Source: Gracilibacter sp. BRH_c7a (GTDB lineage: Bacteria; Bacillota; Desulfitobacteriia; Desulfitobacteriales; Syntrophobotulaceae). From it: DNA of 64,000 nt. A program made the translations under genes and the position numbers. The DNA is taken from positions 1-64,000 of the forward strand of contig LOEZ01000031.1 of assembly GCA_001516055.1 (NCBI GenBank). The letters are read 5' to 3'. Below, piece after piece: positions 24,262 to 33,462 of the stretch; the stretch's first letter is position 1; each line of letters opens with the position of its first letter. Under the pieces are notes generated by a model. That model saw only the letters and a list, made by a program, of their open reading frames with translations. It searched no databases and was not told the DNA's origin.

Positions 24262-26504
24262 CAATTTGTACAGCAAACTGTGTCGGCAATCAGAAGAACT
24301 GCCTCTATCCAAATAAAAGAGTTGTTACCTCGGAAGATGAACTGAAGGAAGCGGTGAAACTCGATCATGTTTGTGCTGAGTATAAGAACAACTACCGAAG
24401 TGCAGATAATTTCTTAAAGTCTGATGTCATCGTTATGGATTGTGATAATGACCATACCGAAAATCCGGATGAGTGGATAACGCCAGAGGCATTGGATGAG
24501 CTTTTAACGGATGTTTCATATGCGATTGCTCCCAGCCGCCATAACATGCTTTCTAAAGATGGGAAAACAGCAAGACCCAAGTTCCATGTTTACTTTTCTA
24601 TAGAAGAGCTAACAGATGCGGAAGGATATGTGGCTATAAAAAAAGCTATCCATGCTCAGTTTCCATTCTTTGATGATAACGCTCTGGATGCAGCACGTTT
24701 TATCTATGGGGCTGATACCGGCGAAGTTATCTGGCATGAAGGCTGGCTAACGATTGATGAGTTATTGGAGAACGTTTCTGCACCTACAAATATAGGTTGC
24801 AGCAATTCAATACCTGAAGGTCAACGCAACAATACTCTGTCTCGTTTTGCTGGCCGCGTTGTAAAGAGATACGGCAGCACAGATAAGGCCCATGAGATTT
24901 TTCTGGAAGAAACCAAGAAATGTGATCCTCCTATGGACGATGAAGAACTTACTGCTATCTGGAATAGTGCTATTAAGTTTGCAAGGAAGGTGCAAGGTCA
25001 GGAGGGGTATGTTCCTCCAGATGACTACAATTCTGACTTTGAATCGCTGAGACCTTCCGACTTTTCTGATATTGGCCAGGCAAAGGTGTTGACTCGTGAA
25101 TATGGCAATGAGCTCTGCTACACCGATGCCACAGATTATCTTCGTTTTAACGGTGAGTATTGGATGGAATCAAGACAGCAGTCGGTTGGTGCAATGGAAG
25201 AGTTCCTCGATTTACAGCTTCAAGATGCCCTCGGTGAGGTGGAAAGCGCCCTTAATGCCTTATTTGCTTTGGGTGAAAAGGAAGAAGATATTCTTGCTGG
25301 CGGTAAAAAGTATGAAGCTTCACTTTCAGGAGATCCATTAAAGGCACTTAAGAAGTATCAGTCGGCTGTTGCGTATAGAACTTTTGTAATGAAGCGCAGG
25401 GATATGAAATATGTCATCTCAGCATTGCAGGCTGCAAAGCCAATGCTGGAAATCAAGGTGAGCGACTTAGATAAGGATGAGTTCCTACTTAATACACCGG
25501 GTGTTACGTTTGACCTTCGCAAGGGTCTGGCTGGTGGTCGTGCTCCAGATGCAGCGGATTATATTACAAAGCAAACAACTGCTTCTCCGGGAGATAAGGG
25601 TGAGCAAATTTGGTTAGATGCTCTGAACACCTTTTTCTGTAATGACCAAAAGCTGATTGATTACGTTCAACAGATTGTTGGCCTTTCTGCAATCGGTAAA
25701 GTCTATCTCGAAGCTATCATCATTGCCTATGGTGGAGGCCGCAATGGTAAATCAACCTTCTGGAACAGCATCTCAAGGGTACTCGGCTCCTACAGTGGTG
25801 CTATCTCAGCCGATACACTTACAGTTGGTTGCCGCAGAAACGTAAAACCTGAAATGGCAGAGCTTAAGGGCAAACGCCTCATCATTGCTTCCGAGCTTGA
25901 AGAGGGTATGCGCCTCAACACTTCAATTGTTAAACAGCTTAGCTCTACGGATGAAATCGAAGCTGAGAAAAAGTATAAGGACCCGTTCAAGTTTGAGCCT
26001 TCTCATACACTGGTGCTTTACACGAATCATCTTCCCAGAGTCGGTGCCAATGATGATGGCACCTGGAGACGTCTCATCGTCATTCCCTTTAATGCAAGAA
26101 TTGAGAATAAAAGCGACATCAAAAACTACGCCGACTACCTTGTTAAGAATGCAGGCTCGTACATCATGAGCTGGATCATCGAAGGTGCAAAGAAAGCTAT
26201 TGAGGCTAACTACCATTTCAGTGTTCCCGCATGTGTTCAGGAGGCCATTGAAGCGTACAGAGAAAATAATGACTGGCTTGCTTCCTTTTTGGAGGATTGT
26301 TGCGAAGTGGATAAGACATACCAGCAAAAATCCGGTGAGTTTTATCAGGAATACCGTGCACATTGTGGGCGCAACGGTGAGTACACAAGAAGCACAACAG
26401 ATTTCTATACTGCTTTGGAGACTGCTGGGTTTGAACGCAAAAAGACCAAAACAGGTAGCTTCATTTATGGTGTGCGCTTAAAAGAGGAAGAGTTTCTAAG
26501 TTGA
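24252..26504 (+). CDS. Phage primase-helicase, D5/P4 family
   Basis: A 750-residue replication protein. The N-terminal primase part shows VIVMDCDNDHTENPDEW and RPKFHVYFSIEEL (AEP-type primase motifs), with RFIYGAD. The C-terminal superfamily 3 helicase has Walker A GGGRNGKSTF, KRLIIASELEEG (Walker B) and LVLYTNHLPRV (motif C). It should prime and unwind the phage origin. GGAGGAGG lies before the ATG, which overlaps the preceding gene by 10 nt. Confidence 0.9.
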   Translation: MQLTICTANCVGNQKNCLYPNKRVVTSEDELKEAVKLDHVCAEYKNNYRSADNFLKSDVIVMDCDNDHTENPDEWITPEALDELLTDVSYAIAPSRHNMLSKDGKTARPKFHVYFSIEELTDAEGYVAIKKAIHAQFPFFDDNALDAARFIYGADTGEVIWHEGWLTIDELLENVSAPTNIGCSNSIPEGQRNNTLSRFAGRVVKRYGSTDKAHEIFLEETKKCDPPMDDEELTAIWNSAIKFARKVQGQEGYVPPDDYNSDFESLRPSDFSDIGQAKVLTREYGNELCYTDATDYLRFNGEYWMESRQQSVGAMEEFLDLQLQDALGEVESALNALFALGEKEEDILAGGKKYEASLSGDPLKALKKYQSAVAYRTFVMKRRDMKYVISALQAAKPMLEIKVSDLDKDEFLLNTPGVTFDLRKGLAGGRAPDAADYITKQTTASPGDKGEQIWLDALNTFFCNDQKLIDYVQQIVGLSAIGKVYLEAIIIAYGGGRNGKSTFWNSISRVLGSYSGAISADTLTVGCRRNVKPEMAELKGKRLIIASELEEGMRLNTSIVKQLSSTDEIEAEKKYKDPFKFEPSHTLVLYTNHLPRVGANDDGTWRRLIVIPFNARIENKSDIKNYADYLVKNAGSYIMSWIIEGAKKAIEANYHFSVPACVQEAIEAYRENNDWLASFLEDCCEVDKTYQQKSGEFYQEYRAHCGRNGEYTRSTTDFYTALETAGFERKKTKTGSFIYGVRLKEEEFLS

Positions 26505-26520
26505 GTTGCACCGAGTAGCA

Positions 26521-26637
26521 CTGACCTAATATGGTGACGGTCAGTTACGGTCATATATAGAACTTCGCATTAGAGAAAAATTTATAAAAATTCTTTATAT
26601 AAGAGGTTTATGAGTAGACCTTCACAGACCGTCACCA
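26521..26637. repeat. Inverted and direct repeats in the gap after the primase gene
   Basis: TGGTGACGGTC (26532-26542) is repeated in perfect inversion as GACCGTCACCA (26627-26637), 84 nt apart. Nested inside are CTGACC/GGTCAG (26521-26526/26539-26544) and two ACGGTCA direct copies. The intervening sequence is AT-rich. Next to a primase-helicase gene this could be a replication origin or a primase recognition site; that is inference. Confidence 0.4.
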
Positions 26638-26657
26638 ATTTTGATGGAGATATAGCG

Positions 26658-26939
26658 ATGAGAGAAAAAGAAATAGAAAAGAAGTTAACTTTGGAAGCAA
26701 AAAAGCGTGGCGGGCTGGCAGTGAAGTTTGTATCTCCGGGCTTTGATGGTATGCCGGATAGAATTCTTCTAATGCCTGAAGGAAAGATGGCCTTTGTTGA
26801 GGTTAAGTCCCCTGGTAAGCGCCCGCGCCCATTACAGATTGCAAGGCACAAATTGCTTAGAGCATTAGGCTTTTTAGTTTTTGTACTAGACGACGAGAGT
26901 CAGATTGGAGGGATTTTAGATGCAGTACAATCCACATGA
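26658..26939 (+). CDS. VRR-NUC domain nuclease
   Basis: A 93-residue stand-alone VRR-NUC protein, a PD-(D/E)XK nuclease fold: MREKEIEKKLTLEAKKRGG, VSPGFDGMPDRILLMPEG (D) and AFVEVKSPGKRPRPLQ (E-x-K). Phage versions may resolve branched DNA. The longer reading frame from 26610 lacks a good ribosome site; ATG 26658 has GGAG at 8 nt and gives the normal family N-terminus. It overlaps the helicase gene by 20 nt. Confidence 0.88.
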   Translation: MREKEIEKKLTLEAKKRGGLAVKFVSPGFDGMPDRILLMPEGKMAFVEVKSPGKRPRPLQIARHKLLRALGFLVFVLDDESQIGGILDAVQST

Positions 26940-28293
26940 TTATCAGAAATACGCTATCAGTTATATCGAATCTCATCCGGTGTCAGCAGTACTGCTTGAT
27001 ATGGGTTTAGGAAAAACAAGTATCGCTCTTACTGCAATAAATGACCTACTGTTTGATTTCTTTGAAGCCCATAAAGTGTTAGTTGTAGCACCACTTCGAG
27101 TGGCAAGAGATACCTGGCCAGCTGAAATTGAAAAATGGGATCATCTATCTGACCTGATCGTTTCTGTTGCAGTAGGAAGTGTCACTGAACGGGTTCAAGC
27201 GTTAAAGGCCACAGCCGATATTTATGTAATCAATCGAGAGAATCTTTCATGGCTCATTGATGAGAGCGGACTTCTGTTTGATTTCGATACAGTTATAATT
27301 GATGAGCTTTCTTCCTTCAAAAATCATCAGGCCAAGCGCTTTAAGTCTTTTATGAAGGTGCGTCCTAAAGTAAAGCGCATTATTGGAATGACAGGAACAC
27401 CAAGCAGCAATGGACTAATGGATTTATGGGCAGAGTTCAAATTGCTTGACATGGGTGTAAGACTTGGAAGGTTCATAACTGCGTTTCGTAACAACTACTT
27501 CATGCCGGATAAAAGAAATGGCCAGATTATTTACAGTTATAAGCCTCTTCCGGGAGCGGAGAAATGCATTTACAAGAAAATTTCCGATATTACAATTTCA
27601 ATGAAGTCTACGGATTATCTTAAGATGCCTGAACTGGTTAGTAGTGAATACATGGTTATGCTTTCTGAAAAAGAGGCAGAACGTTATGACGAATTAGCAA
27701 AAGACCTTGTACTGGAGATCCCTGGTGGTGAGGTTACTGCTGCAAATGCTGCAGCGCTTTCCAACAAGCTCTGTCAGATGGCTAACGGTGCCATTTATAA
27801 CGATAGCGGTGAAGCTCAGGTCATTCATAATCAGAAGCTAGATGCATTGGAAGACATTATTGAAGCTGCTGCCGGAAAGCCGATACTTGTGGCTTATTGG
27901 TATAAGCACGACTACGAAAGAATCGTAGAAAAGCTTCATAACATAAAGGTTCTATTTTCTAAGCTTGATACCGCTGAAAGTATTCGAAGGTGGAACAACA
28001 AGGAAATACCAGTCGGTTTAATTCATCCGGCATCTGCAGGACATGGCTTAAATCTTCAGGCTGGTGGCTCTTGTATTGTGTGGTTCGGTCTTACCTGGTC
28101 ACTAGAGTTATATCAACAGACAAATGCTAGGCTCTGGCGTCAGGGCCAAACAGCTGAAACGGTTGTGGTGCAGCACATCGTTACCAAAGGCACTATTGAT
28201 GAGCGTGTCTTGAGGGCTCTTTCCTTAAAGGACAAAAGCCAGTCGGCGCTTATCGAAGCTGTCAAAGCTGATCTGCAAATGAGAGTCAAATAG
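26920..28293 (+). CDS. SNF2-type DEAD-box helicase
   Basis: A 457-residue superfamily 2 ATPase: HDYQKYAISYI (Q motif), Walker A LLDMGLGKTS, IIDELSSFKN (DEAH-like box with DELS), TGTPSSNGLMDLW, and the C-terminal motifs GLNLQAGG and NARLWRQGQ. It is usual in clostridial prophages just after VRR-NUC and probably remodels phage DNA or protein-DNA complexes during replication or recombination. GGAGG precedes the ATG at 9 nt. Confidence 0.9.
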   Translation: MQYNPHDYQKYAISYIESHPVSAVLLDMGLGKTSIALTAINDLLFDFFEAHKVLVVAPLRVARDTWPAEIEKWDHLSDLIVSVAVGSVTERVQALKATADIYVINRENLSWLIDESGLLFDFDTVIIDELSSFKNHQAKRFKSFMKVRPKVKRIIGMTGTPSSNGLMDLWAEFKLLDMGVRLGRFITAFRNNYFMPDKRNGQIIYSYKPLPGAEKCIYKKISDITISMKSTDYLKMPELVSSEYMVMLSEKEAERYDELAKDLVLEIPGGEVTAANAAALSNKLCQMANGAIYNDSGEAQVIHNQKLDALEDIIEAAAGKPILVAYWYKHDYERIVEKLHNIKVLFSKLDTAESIRRWNNKEIPVGLIHPASAGHGLNLQAGGSCIVWFGLTWSLELYQQTNARLWRQGQTAETVVVQHIVTKGTIDERVLRALSLKDKSQSALIEAVKADLQMRVK

Positions 28294-28338
28294 AGACAAT
28301 CCGTGCCAATCCGAGAAACAAAAACTTGGAGGTGCGAT

Positions 28339-28566
28339 ATGGAACCATATGAAAGTTTAGCGAATGCGATTATAGTACAGGCAGTCAAGGACTACCGGGA
28401 AGCCTTACAGCGTTTGGGCCGTCACCCAGAGAAAAATGATTACAAAGCTGAGGTTAAATCTCTTGAGCGCTTCTTCTGTTCCAGCTGGTATCAGATACTA
28501 ACTGATCTTGATGGTAACCTCTTAATGCGCAAGGTACGAGAAAAACTGGAGGTGGTCCGCCTATGA
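28339..28566 (+). CDS. Small conserved phage protein
   Basis: A 75-residue protein (MEPYESLANAIIVQAVKDYR, then EVKSLERFFCSSWYQILTDL) with no recognised catalytic motif. It resembles small proteins found before DUF1492 regulators in clostridial prophages. ATG 28339 has GGAGG at 8 nt. Its end overlaps the next start by 4 nt. Confidence 0.65.
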   Translation: MEPYESLANAIIVQAVKDYREALQRLGRHPEKNDYKAEVKSLERFFCSSWYQILTDLDGNLLMRKVREKLEVVRL

Positions 28567-28979
28567 CTGCTAAAGAATATTTGTCCCAAGCCTATCGTTT
28601 GGACCAGCGTATCAACAGCAAGCTGGAGCAGGTTGCTTCGTTGAATGAACTGGCAGCCAAATGCACGACCACGCTAACAGGGATGCCACGTAATCCGAAT
28701 CATGGTACATCTATGATGGCCGACGCTATTTGTAAAATCATTGATCTTCAGAACGAGATCAACAGAGATATTGATCGCCTTGTTGATTTAAAGGGTGAAA
28801 TAATAGGAGTTATAAAAGCGGTGGACAGTTTGGAGTGCCAGACACTCCTGGAGCTGCGATACCTATGCTTTAAATCGTGGGAACAAATTGCAGTGGACCT
28901 GGGTTATAATGTACGCCACGTTTATCGACTGCACGATGTTGCCACTTCACTGATTAAACTTCCTGAAACAAGTCAGTGA
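28563..28979 (+). CDS. DUF1492 late-gene regulator, sigma-region-4-like
   Basis: A 138-residue protein. The N-terminal half is helical (YLSQAYRLDQRINSKLEQ), and the C-terminal half is a helix-turn-helix: LLELRYLCFKSWEQIAVDLGYNVRHVYRLHD. DUF1492/ArpU/RinA-type proteins activate late (packaging and structural) genes. Its place directly before HNH and terminase fits that role. Confidence 0.8.
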   Translation: MTAKEYLSQAYRLDQRINSKLEQVASLNELAAKCTTTLTGMPRNPNHGTSMMADAICKIIDLQNEINRDIDRLVDLKGEIIGVIKAVDSLECQTLLELRYLCFKSWEQIAVDLGYNVRHVYRLHDVATSLIKLPETSQ

Positions 28980-29041
28980 ATGTCACTGTTTGTCAGTGTT
29001 GTTCGTGTGTTACTATTACAATAGAGAAACTGAATTCCAAA

Positions 29042-29072
29042 GGCCATCGTGGAGAGATCTGCGGTGGCTTTT
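29042..29072 (+). terminator. Weak hairpin before the HNH gene
   Basis: GCCATCG (29043-29049) pairs with CGGTGGC (29062-29068), with one wobble, followed by TTTTGTTAT. It could be an attenuator or anti-termination target between the regulator and late genes. Confidence 0.4.
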
Positions 29073-29099
29073 GTTATGCCCTGAAAGTGAGGTGAACCA

Positions 29100-29468
29100 A
29101 TGCCCTACAAACCTAAACGTCCCTGTGCTTACCCCGGCTGCGGTCGGCTTGCTGTACGCGAGCAATACTGTGCCGAGCATCAAAAAGCAATGGATAAACA
29201 ATACAACCAGTACGAACGTGATCCCGCTTCAAACAAGCGATATGGTCGTGCTTGGAAGCGTATCCGTGACCGCTACATCAAGTCGCATCCTCTCTGCGAG
29301 GAATGTGAGAAGCAAGGCAAGTTCACTCCTGCCGAAGAGGTACACCACATCCTTCCGCTTTCCAAAGGCGGTGGTAACGAGAAGAGCAATCTCATGGCTC
29401 TTTGCAAATCCTGCCACTCTAGAATTACTGCAGAGAGCGGTGACCGGTGGGGGCGGTCAAATCTCTAA
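29100..29468 (+). CDS. Terminase-associated HNH endonuclease
   Basis: A 122-residue HNH nuclease with zinc-binding cysteines (CAYPGCGRLAVREQYCAEH, and CEECEKQ...CKSCH) and the active site EEVHHILPLSKGG...NLMALCKSCHSRI. In HK97-like cos phages an HNH protein encoded beside terminase is needed for end cleavage during packaging; the neighbouring TerS supports that. A GTGAGGTG ribosome site precedes the ATG. Confidence 0.9.
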   Translation: MPYKPKRPCAYPGCGRLAVREQYCAEHQKAMDKQYNQYERDPASNKRYGRAWKRIRDRYIKSHPLCEECEKQGKFTPAEEVHHILPLSKGGGNEKSNLMALCKSCHSRITAESGDRWGRSNL

Positions 29469-29563
29469 AACTTTTTAAAGCGGACAGCGGCGTGGGGCTT
29501 CGTGTTAAAAAACGCGGTTTCAAACGAGGGAATAGCCCCAACCCTGCTAAGTGAGGTGAAAAT

Positions 29564-30115
29564 ATGGCGAAAGACGGTACAAATCGAGGCGGCGCTCGTG
29601 TAGGTGCAGGTGCGAAAAAGAAGCCCCTGACTGATAAAATAGCCGAAGGCAATCCAGGAGGCAGAAAACTGACCGTGATGGAATTTAAGGATACGGCAGA
29701 CCTAAAAGGACTTGAAATGCCTGAGCCAAATAAAATGCTTGAAGCTATACAAAAAGACGGCAAAGCCCTGGTTGCAGGAGAAATCTACAGAAACACATGG
29801 CAGTGGCTGAACGAACGTGGATGTGCTGTTCTCGTATCGCCGCAGTTGTTGGAACGCTACGCCATGAGCGTGGCTCGTTGGATTCAATGTGAGGAAGCAG
29901 TCACAGAATATGGCTTTTTAGCAAAACACCCGACTACAGGTAATGCCATTCAAAGCCCCTATGTGGCAATGGGCCAGAATTACATGAACCAAACCAATCG
30001 GCTGTGGATGGAGATTTTCCAGATTGTTAAAGAAAACTGTACAGGAGAATACAACGGCGCTAGCCCGCAGGACGATGTAATGGAACGTCTGCTCATGGCA
30101 AGGCGGGGAAAATAA
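29564..30115 (+). CDS. Terminase small subunit, P27 family
   Basis: A 183-residue P27-type TerS that recognises the packaging site. The family N-terminus GGARVGAGAKKKPL, GNPGGRKL, WQWLNERGCAVLVSPQLLERYAMS and MGQNYMNQTNRLWMEIFQIVKEN are recognisable. Unusually, TerL is 5.3 kb downstream, after a block of modification genes. Confidence 0.9.
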   Translation: MAKDGTNRGGARVGAGAKKKPLTDKIAEGNPGGRKLTVMEFKDTADLKGLEMPEPNKMLEAIQKDGKALVAGEIYRNTWQWLNERGCAVLVSPQLLERYAMSVARWIQCEEAVTEYGFLAKHPTTGNAIQSPYVAMGQNYMNQTNRLWMEIFQIVKENCTGEYNGASPQDDVMERLLMARRGK

Positions 30116-30133
30116 ATTAGATAGGAGGAAAAT

Positions 30134-31312
30134 ATGATTACTTATAAAACAGCGGAAAGTGTCTGCATGGGACATCCGGATAAACTCTGTGACCTCATTG
30201 CTGACAATATTTTGGATGCTTGTATGCGTAAAGATAAATCTTCCCGCGTGGCCTGCGAGGTCATGGCAACCAAAGGCAAAATTATCGTGGCGGGCGAAAT
30301 CACCTGCAGCGGTAAAGTGGATATCCGCTTCATCGTAAAAAATGTACTTCGTGAGGTCGGATATAATCCGTGGAAGTTCACAGTATTTGTCTTCGTACAC
30401 CATCAAAGCTCAGACATTGCGGCGAGTGTAGATAATGCACTTGAAGCAAGAAATGGTATCAATGATCCATACGGTTCTGTGGGGGCTGGTGACCAAGGCA
30501 CGGTTTACGGTTACGCAACCAATGAAACCCGTGAGAACCTGCCCCTCCCACTGGTGCTTTCCCATCGCATCATAAAGCGCATTGACAACTGCCGGAAAGG
30601 AAAACTCATTAAGGGTATTCTACCTGACGGCAAAGCACAGGTTACTGTGGAATATGAGGATGGCAAGCCCAAGCGTGTAAAAACAATTGTAGTTTCAGTC
30701 CAGCATGATAAGGGCAAGACTAAGGAAGAATTGAAATCGGATATCTGGAGTAATGTACTTTGGCAGTGCTTTGAAGATTTCCCGTTAGATGATGATACTG
30801 AAATTCTTATTAACCCCTCCGGAAGATTTGTCGAAGGTGGTCCCGCTGCTGATACAGGTTTAACCGGCAGAAAAATCATGGTTGATACTTATGGCGGCCT
30901 TGCATCCCACGGTGGCGGTGCCCTTTGCGGCAAAGACCCAACCAAGGTTGATCGAAGCGGCGCATATATGGCGAGATACATTGCAAAGAACATCGTATGG
31001 AGCGGTCTTGCAGAGAAATGTGAGGTCGCTCTTTCTTATGCAATTGGTAAGGCAAACCCTGTGGCAGTCGACGTGACTTCCTTTAGTACTAGCAAACTCA
31101 CCGATGAGCAGCTTGCCCATATTGTGCAGGAGGTGTTTAATCTCCGACCAGCTGCAATCATCGAAAAACTAAGGCTGCGAAATTCCATCTACTCCGATAC
31201 GGCTGTTTATGGACATTTCAATTCTTGTCTGTTCCCGTGGGAGGATGTAAACATGTACACAAATTTAAGAAAGGCGGCTGAGAAATATGCAGATAGAAAA
31301 ACTGAAAACTGA
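30134..31312 (+). CDS. metK: S-adenosylmethionine synthetase carried by the prophage
   Basis: A 392-residue methionine adenosyltransferase making SAM from methionine and ATP. The three signature regions are intact: GHPDKLCDLIADNILDA (from residue 13), GSVGAGDQGTVYGYATNET and DTYGGLASHGGGALCGKDPT, with KVDRSGAYMARYIAKN. It looks functional. It starts 19 nt after terS with AGGAGG, and its 3' end overlaps the DNA methylase gene by 26 nt, so the two are probably made together, with SAM supplied for phage DNA methylation. It has no riboswitch; the upstream gap is too short. Confidence 0.93.
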   Translation: MITYKTAESVCMGHPDKLCDLIADNILDACMRKDKSSRVACEVMATKGKIIVAGEITCSGKVDIRFIVKNVLREVGYNPWKFTVFVFVHHQSSDIAASVDNALEARNGINDPYGSVGAGDQGTVYGYATNETRENLPLPLVLSHRIIKRIDNCRKGKLIKGILPDGKAQVTVEYEDGKPKRVKTIVVSVQHDKGKTKEELKSDIWSNVLWQCFEDFPLDDDTEILINPSGRFVEGGPAADTGLTGRKIMVDTYGGLASHGGGALCGKDPTKVDRSGAYMARYIAKNIVWSGLAEKCEVALSYAIGKANPVAVDVTSFSTSKLTDEQLAHIVQEVFNLRPAAIIEKLRLRNSIYSDTAVYGHFNSCLFPWEDVNMYTNLRKAAEKYADRKTEN

Positions 31313-32528
31313 GCTATTGATTCCAGCCGACTACAATCCTCGTAAAGACTTGAAACCCGGTGACCCGGAATACGAAAAGCTGAAACGCTCCATCGAGCAG
31401 TTCGGCTATGTTGAACCTGTTATATGGAATAAGACCACATCTCGTGTTGTAGGTGGCCACCAGCGTTTGAAGGTGCTGCTTGATATGGGCATCACCGAAG
31501 TCGAGTGTGTGGTTATTGAAATGGATGAGGATAAAGAAAAGGCACTCAACATCGCCCTCAATAAAATCAGTGGTGATTGGGATAAGGATAAGCTGGCTCT
31601 CCTCATTGCGGATTTGCAGGGAGCGGACTTTGACGTGTCCCTCACCGGCTTTGAGCCTGCCGAACTTGATGCGCTTTTTAAGGATTCGCTCAAGGACGGT
31701 ATTCATGATGATGACTTCGATGTGGATGCTGAACTGCAAAAGCCCGCACTCACCAAGCAAGGCGATGTTTGGATGCTTGGGCAGCACAGGCTAGTCTGTG
31801 GTGATTCTACTAAGGCTGACACTTTCATTCTATTGATGGACGGGAAACTCGCAAATCTTGTTGTAACCGACCCTCCGTACAACGTCAACTATGAAGGATC
31901 GGCTGGTAAAATAAAAAACGATAATATGGGAAATGAAGCATTCTACAATTTTCTGCTTGAGGCGTTTAAGAACACCGAAGTGGCAATGGCGAAGGATGCT
32001 TCTATTTATGTGTTCCATGCAGATACTGAAGGTCTGAATTTCAGAAAGGCATTCTCTGAAGCAGGTTTCTACCTTTCCGGTACTTGCATCTGGAAAAAGC
32101 AGTCGCTTGTTCTCGGCCGTTCACCTTATCAATGGCAGCATGAGCCTGTTCTTTTCGGCTGGAAGAAGTCAGGAAAGCACAACTGGTATGCCGATCGTAA
32201 GCAGACCACCATCTGGGAATTTGAGAAGCCGAAGAAGAATGGTGACCACCCCACCATGAAGCCCGTGGCACTGGTAGCATACCCGATCCTCAACTCAAGC
32301 CTGACCAACTGCATCGTGCTCGATCCCTTTGGTGGTTCAGGTAGTACGCTCATAGCCTGTGATCAGACGGAGCGTATCTGCTACACCATTGAATTGGATG
32401 AAAAGTACTGCGATGTCATTATAAAAAGGTATATCGAGCAAGCCGGAAACGCAGATGGTGTATTTCTTTTAAGAGATGGTATGAAGTATAGGTATTGTGA
32501 TCTGCCAGAAGTAAATGCTGAGGAGTAA
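31287..32528 (+). CDS. ParB-domain DNA methyltransferase
   Basis: A 413-residue protein. Residues about 1-130 form a ParB/sulfiredoxin-like domain (LIPADYNPRKDLKPGDPEY, VVGGHQRLKVL). The rest is a beta-class N6-adenine/N4-cytosine methylase, with catalytic TDPPYNVNYEG before SAM motif LDPFGGSGSTLIACDQT. Such orphan phage methylases protect phage DNA from host restriction. It is coupled to metK upstream. Confidence 0.9.
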   Translation: MQIEKLKTELLIPADYNPRKDLKPGDPEYEKLKRSIEQFGYVEPVIWNKTTSRVVGGHQRLKVLLDMGITEVECVVIEMDEDKEKALNIALNKISGDWDKDKLALLIADLQGADFDVSLTGFEPAELDALFKDSLKDGIHDDDFDVDAELQKPALTKQGDVWMLGQHRLVCGDSTKADTFILLMDGKLANLVVTDPPYNVNYEGSAGKIKNDNMGNEAFYNFLLEAFKNTEVAMAKDASIYVFHADTEGLNFRKAFSEAGFYLSGTCIWKKQSLVLGRSPYQWQHEPVLFGWKKSGKHNWYADRKQTTIWEFEKPKKNGDHPTMKPVALVAYPILNSSLTNCIVLDPFGGSGSTLIACDQTERICYTIELDEKYCDVIIKRYIEQAGNADGVFLLRDGMKYRYCDLPEVNAEE

Positions 32529-32597
32529 ACTCCGATCCATACAAAACACCGCCGATTAATCGGAACAGTTTCCCTACAGAAATATGCTTGAATCGAC

Positions 32598-32626
32598 TTG
32601 CTATTTACAGCGTTCAGAGTGATATA
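32598..32626 (+). promoter_or_regulatory. TTGCTA-N17-GATATA promoter, copy 1
   Basis: TTGCTA (32598-32603), 17 nt, GATATA (32621-32626), in the wider motif AGAGTGATATATGTA. The same layout recurs at 33740 and 54300. It lies 33 nt before the next gene. Confidence 0.65.
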
Positions 32627-32658
32627 TGTAGTACCGAAAAAGAAAGGCGGTATGAAAA

Positions 32659-33462
32659 ATGCAGATTAATTATAATGTAACAGGCGCAGAACGAAAATCA
32701 CTGGTAGGCGCAATCAGTCAGGAACTAAATGCTCCGACAAAATACCTCGGTGCACCAACCTTCGCATACGAGGTAGGCGGCTACCATATTGACAAGAACG
32801 GGATACTCAGAGGAGATGACAATCCCGGACTGGTTGCTGACCTGCAGGGATTGCACGACTTCAAAGCTATTACAGAAGAATACGACACTCCACTCCCGGA
32901 AGCAGAACAAGTACCAGAGGATGTTCAAATTCCATACGAAGCCGCTCTTGGTGGCAGGGTCAGCCCTTACTGCGATTACGAGGAGCCCCCTGCATACGAG
33001 GAACCCGAGCAAGGGGATGCGTTCGAAGCTAACCGTTTGACCATCGAGATGCCGAAGTCGGCTTTTACCGATATGGCTCTTGAAAACCTCAAGCGATTGG
33101 TTGAAAGCAAATCGTCCCTAATCCAAAAAGCTCTTGGTACTGATTGCAGCACTATCATTACAGGTGAAGAAACTATCAGTTTCCCTTGGTTTCAAGGTGA
33201 GCTAACTTCAGATGAGGTCAAAGCCTACACTCATTTTATTACTGCCCTTTGCGAAATGGCAAAAACACAGCAAAGAGTCAATGCTACCGAAAAGCAAGTG
33301 GAAAATGAGAAGTACGCATTTCGCTGCTTCCTCATCCGGCTTGGTTTCGTGGGCTCTGAATACAAAACGGAACGCAAAATTCTGCTAAAGAACCTATCAG
33401 GTAATAGCGCCTTTAAGAACGGCGCTCCGCCTAAAGCTGAGGAGGTAACGGCTGATGAATAA
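32659..33462 (+). CDS. Conserved clostridial mobile-element protein of unknown function
   Basis: A 267-residue protein. The N-terminal 80 residues (YNVTGAERKSLVGAISQELN, YLGAPTFAYEVGGYHIDKNG) form a conserved domain. An acidic proline-rich linker follows (EEPPAYEEPEQGD), then a domain with LTIEMPKSAFTDMALENLKRL. The last part, ENEKYAFRCFLIRLGFVGSEYK, resembles the C-terminal end of the amidoligase two genes on (NEKFAMRTYLNRIGFIGEEF), suggesting a shared partner or function. Homologues are sometimes called virulence-related, which says little. AAAGGCGG lies upstream of the ATG. Confidence 0.65.
   Translation: MQINYNVTGAERKSLVGAISQELNAPTKYLGAPTFAYEVGGYHIDKNGILRGDDNPGLVADLQGLHDFKAITEEYDTPLPEAEQVPEDVQIPYEAALGGRVSPYCDYEEPPAYEEPEQGDAFEANRLTIEMPKSAFTDMALENLKRLVESKSSLIQKALGTDCSTIITGEETISFPWFQGELTSDEVKAYTHFITALCEMAKTQQRVNATEKQVENEKYAFRCFLIRLGFVGSEYKTERKILLKNLSGNSAFKNGAPPKAEEVTADE

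Noticed and set aside
30116-30133. Possible SAM riboswitch before metK
   Set aside because: Only 18 nt separate metK from terS, which has room for a ribosome site only.
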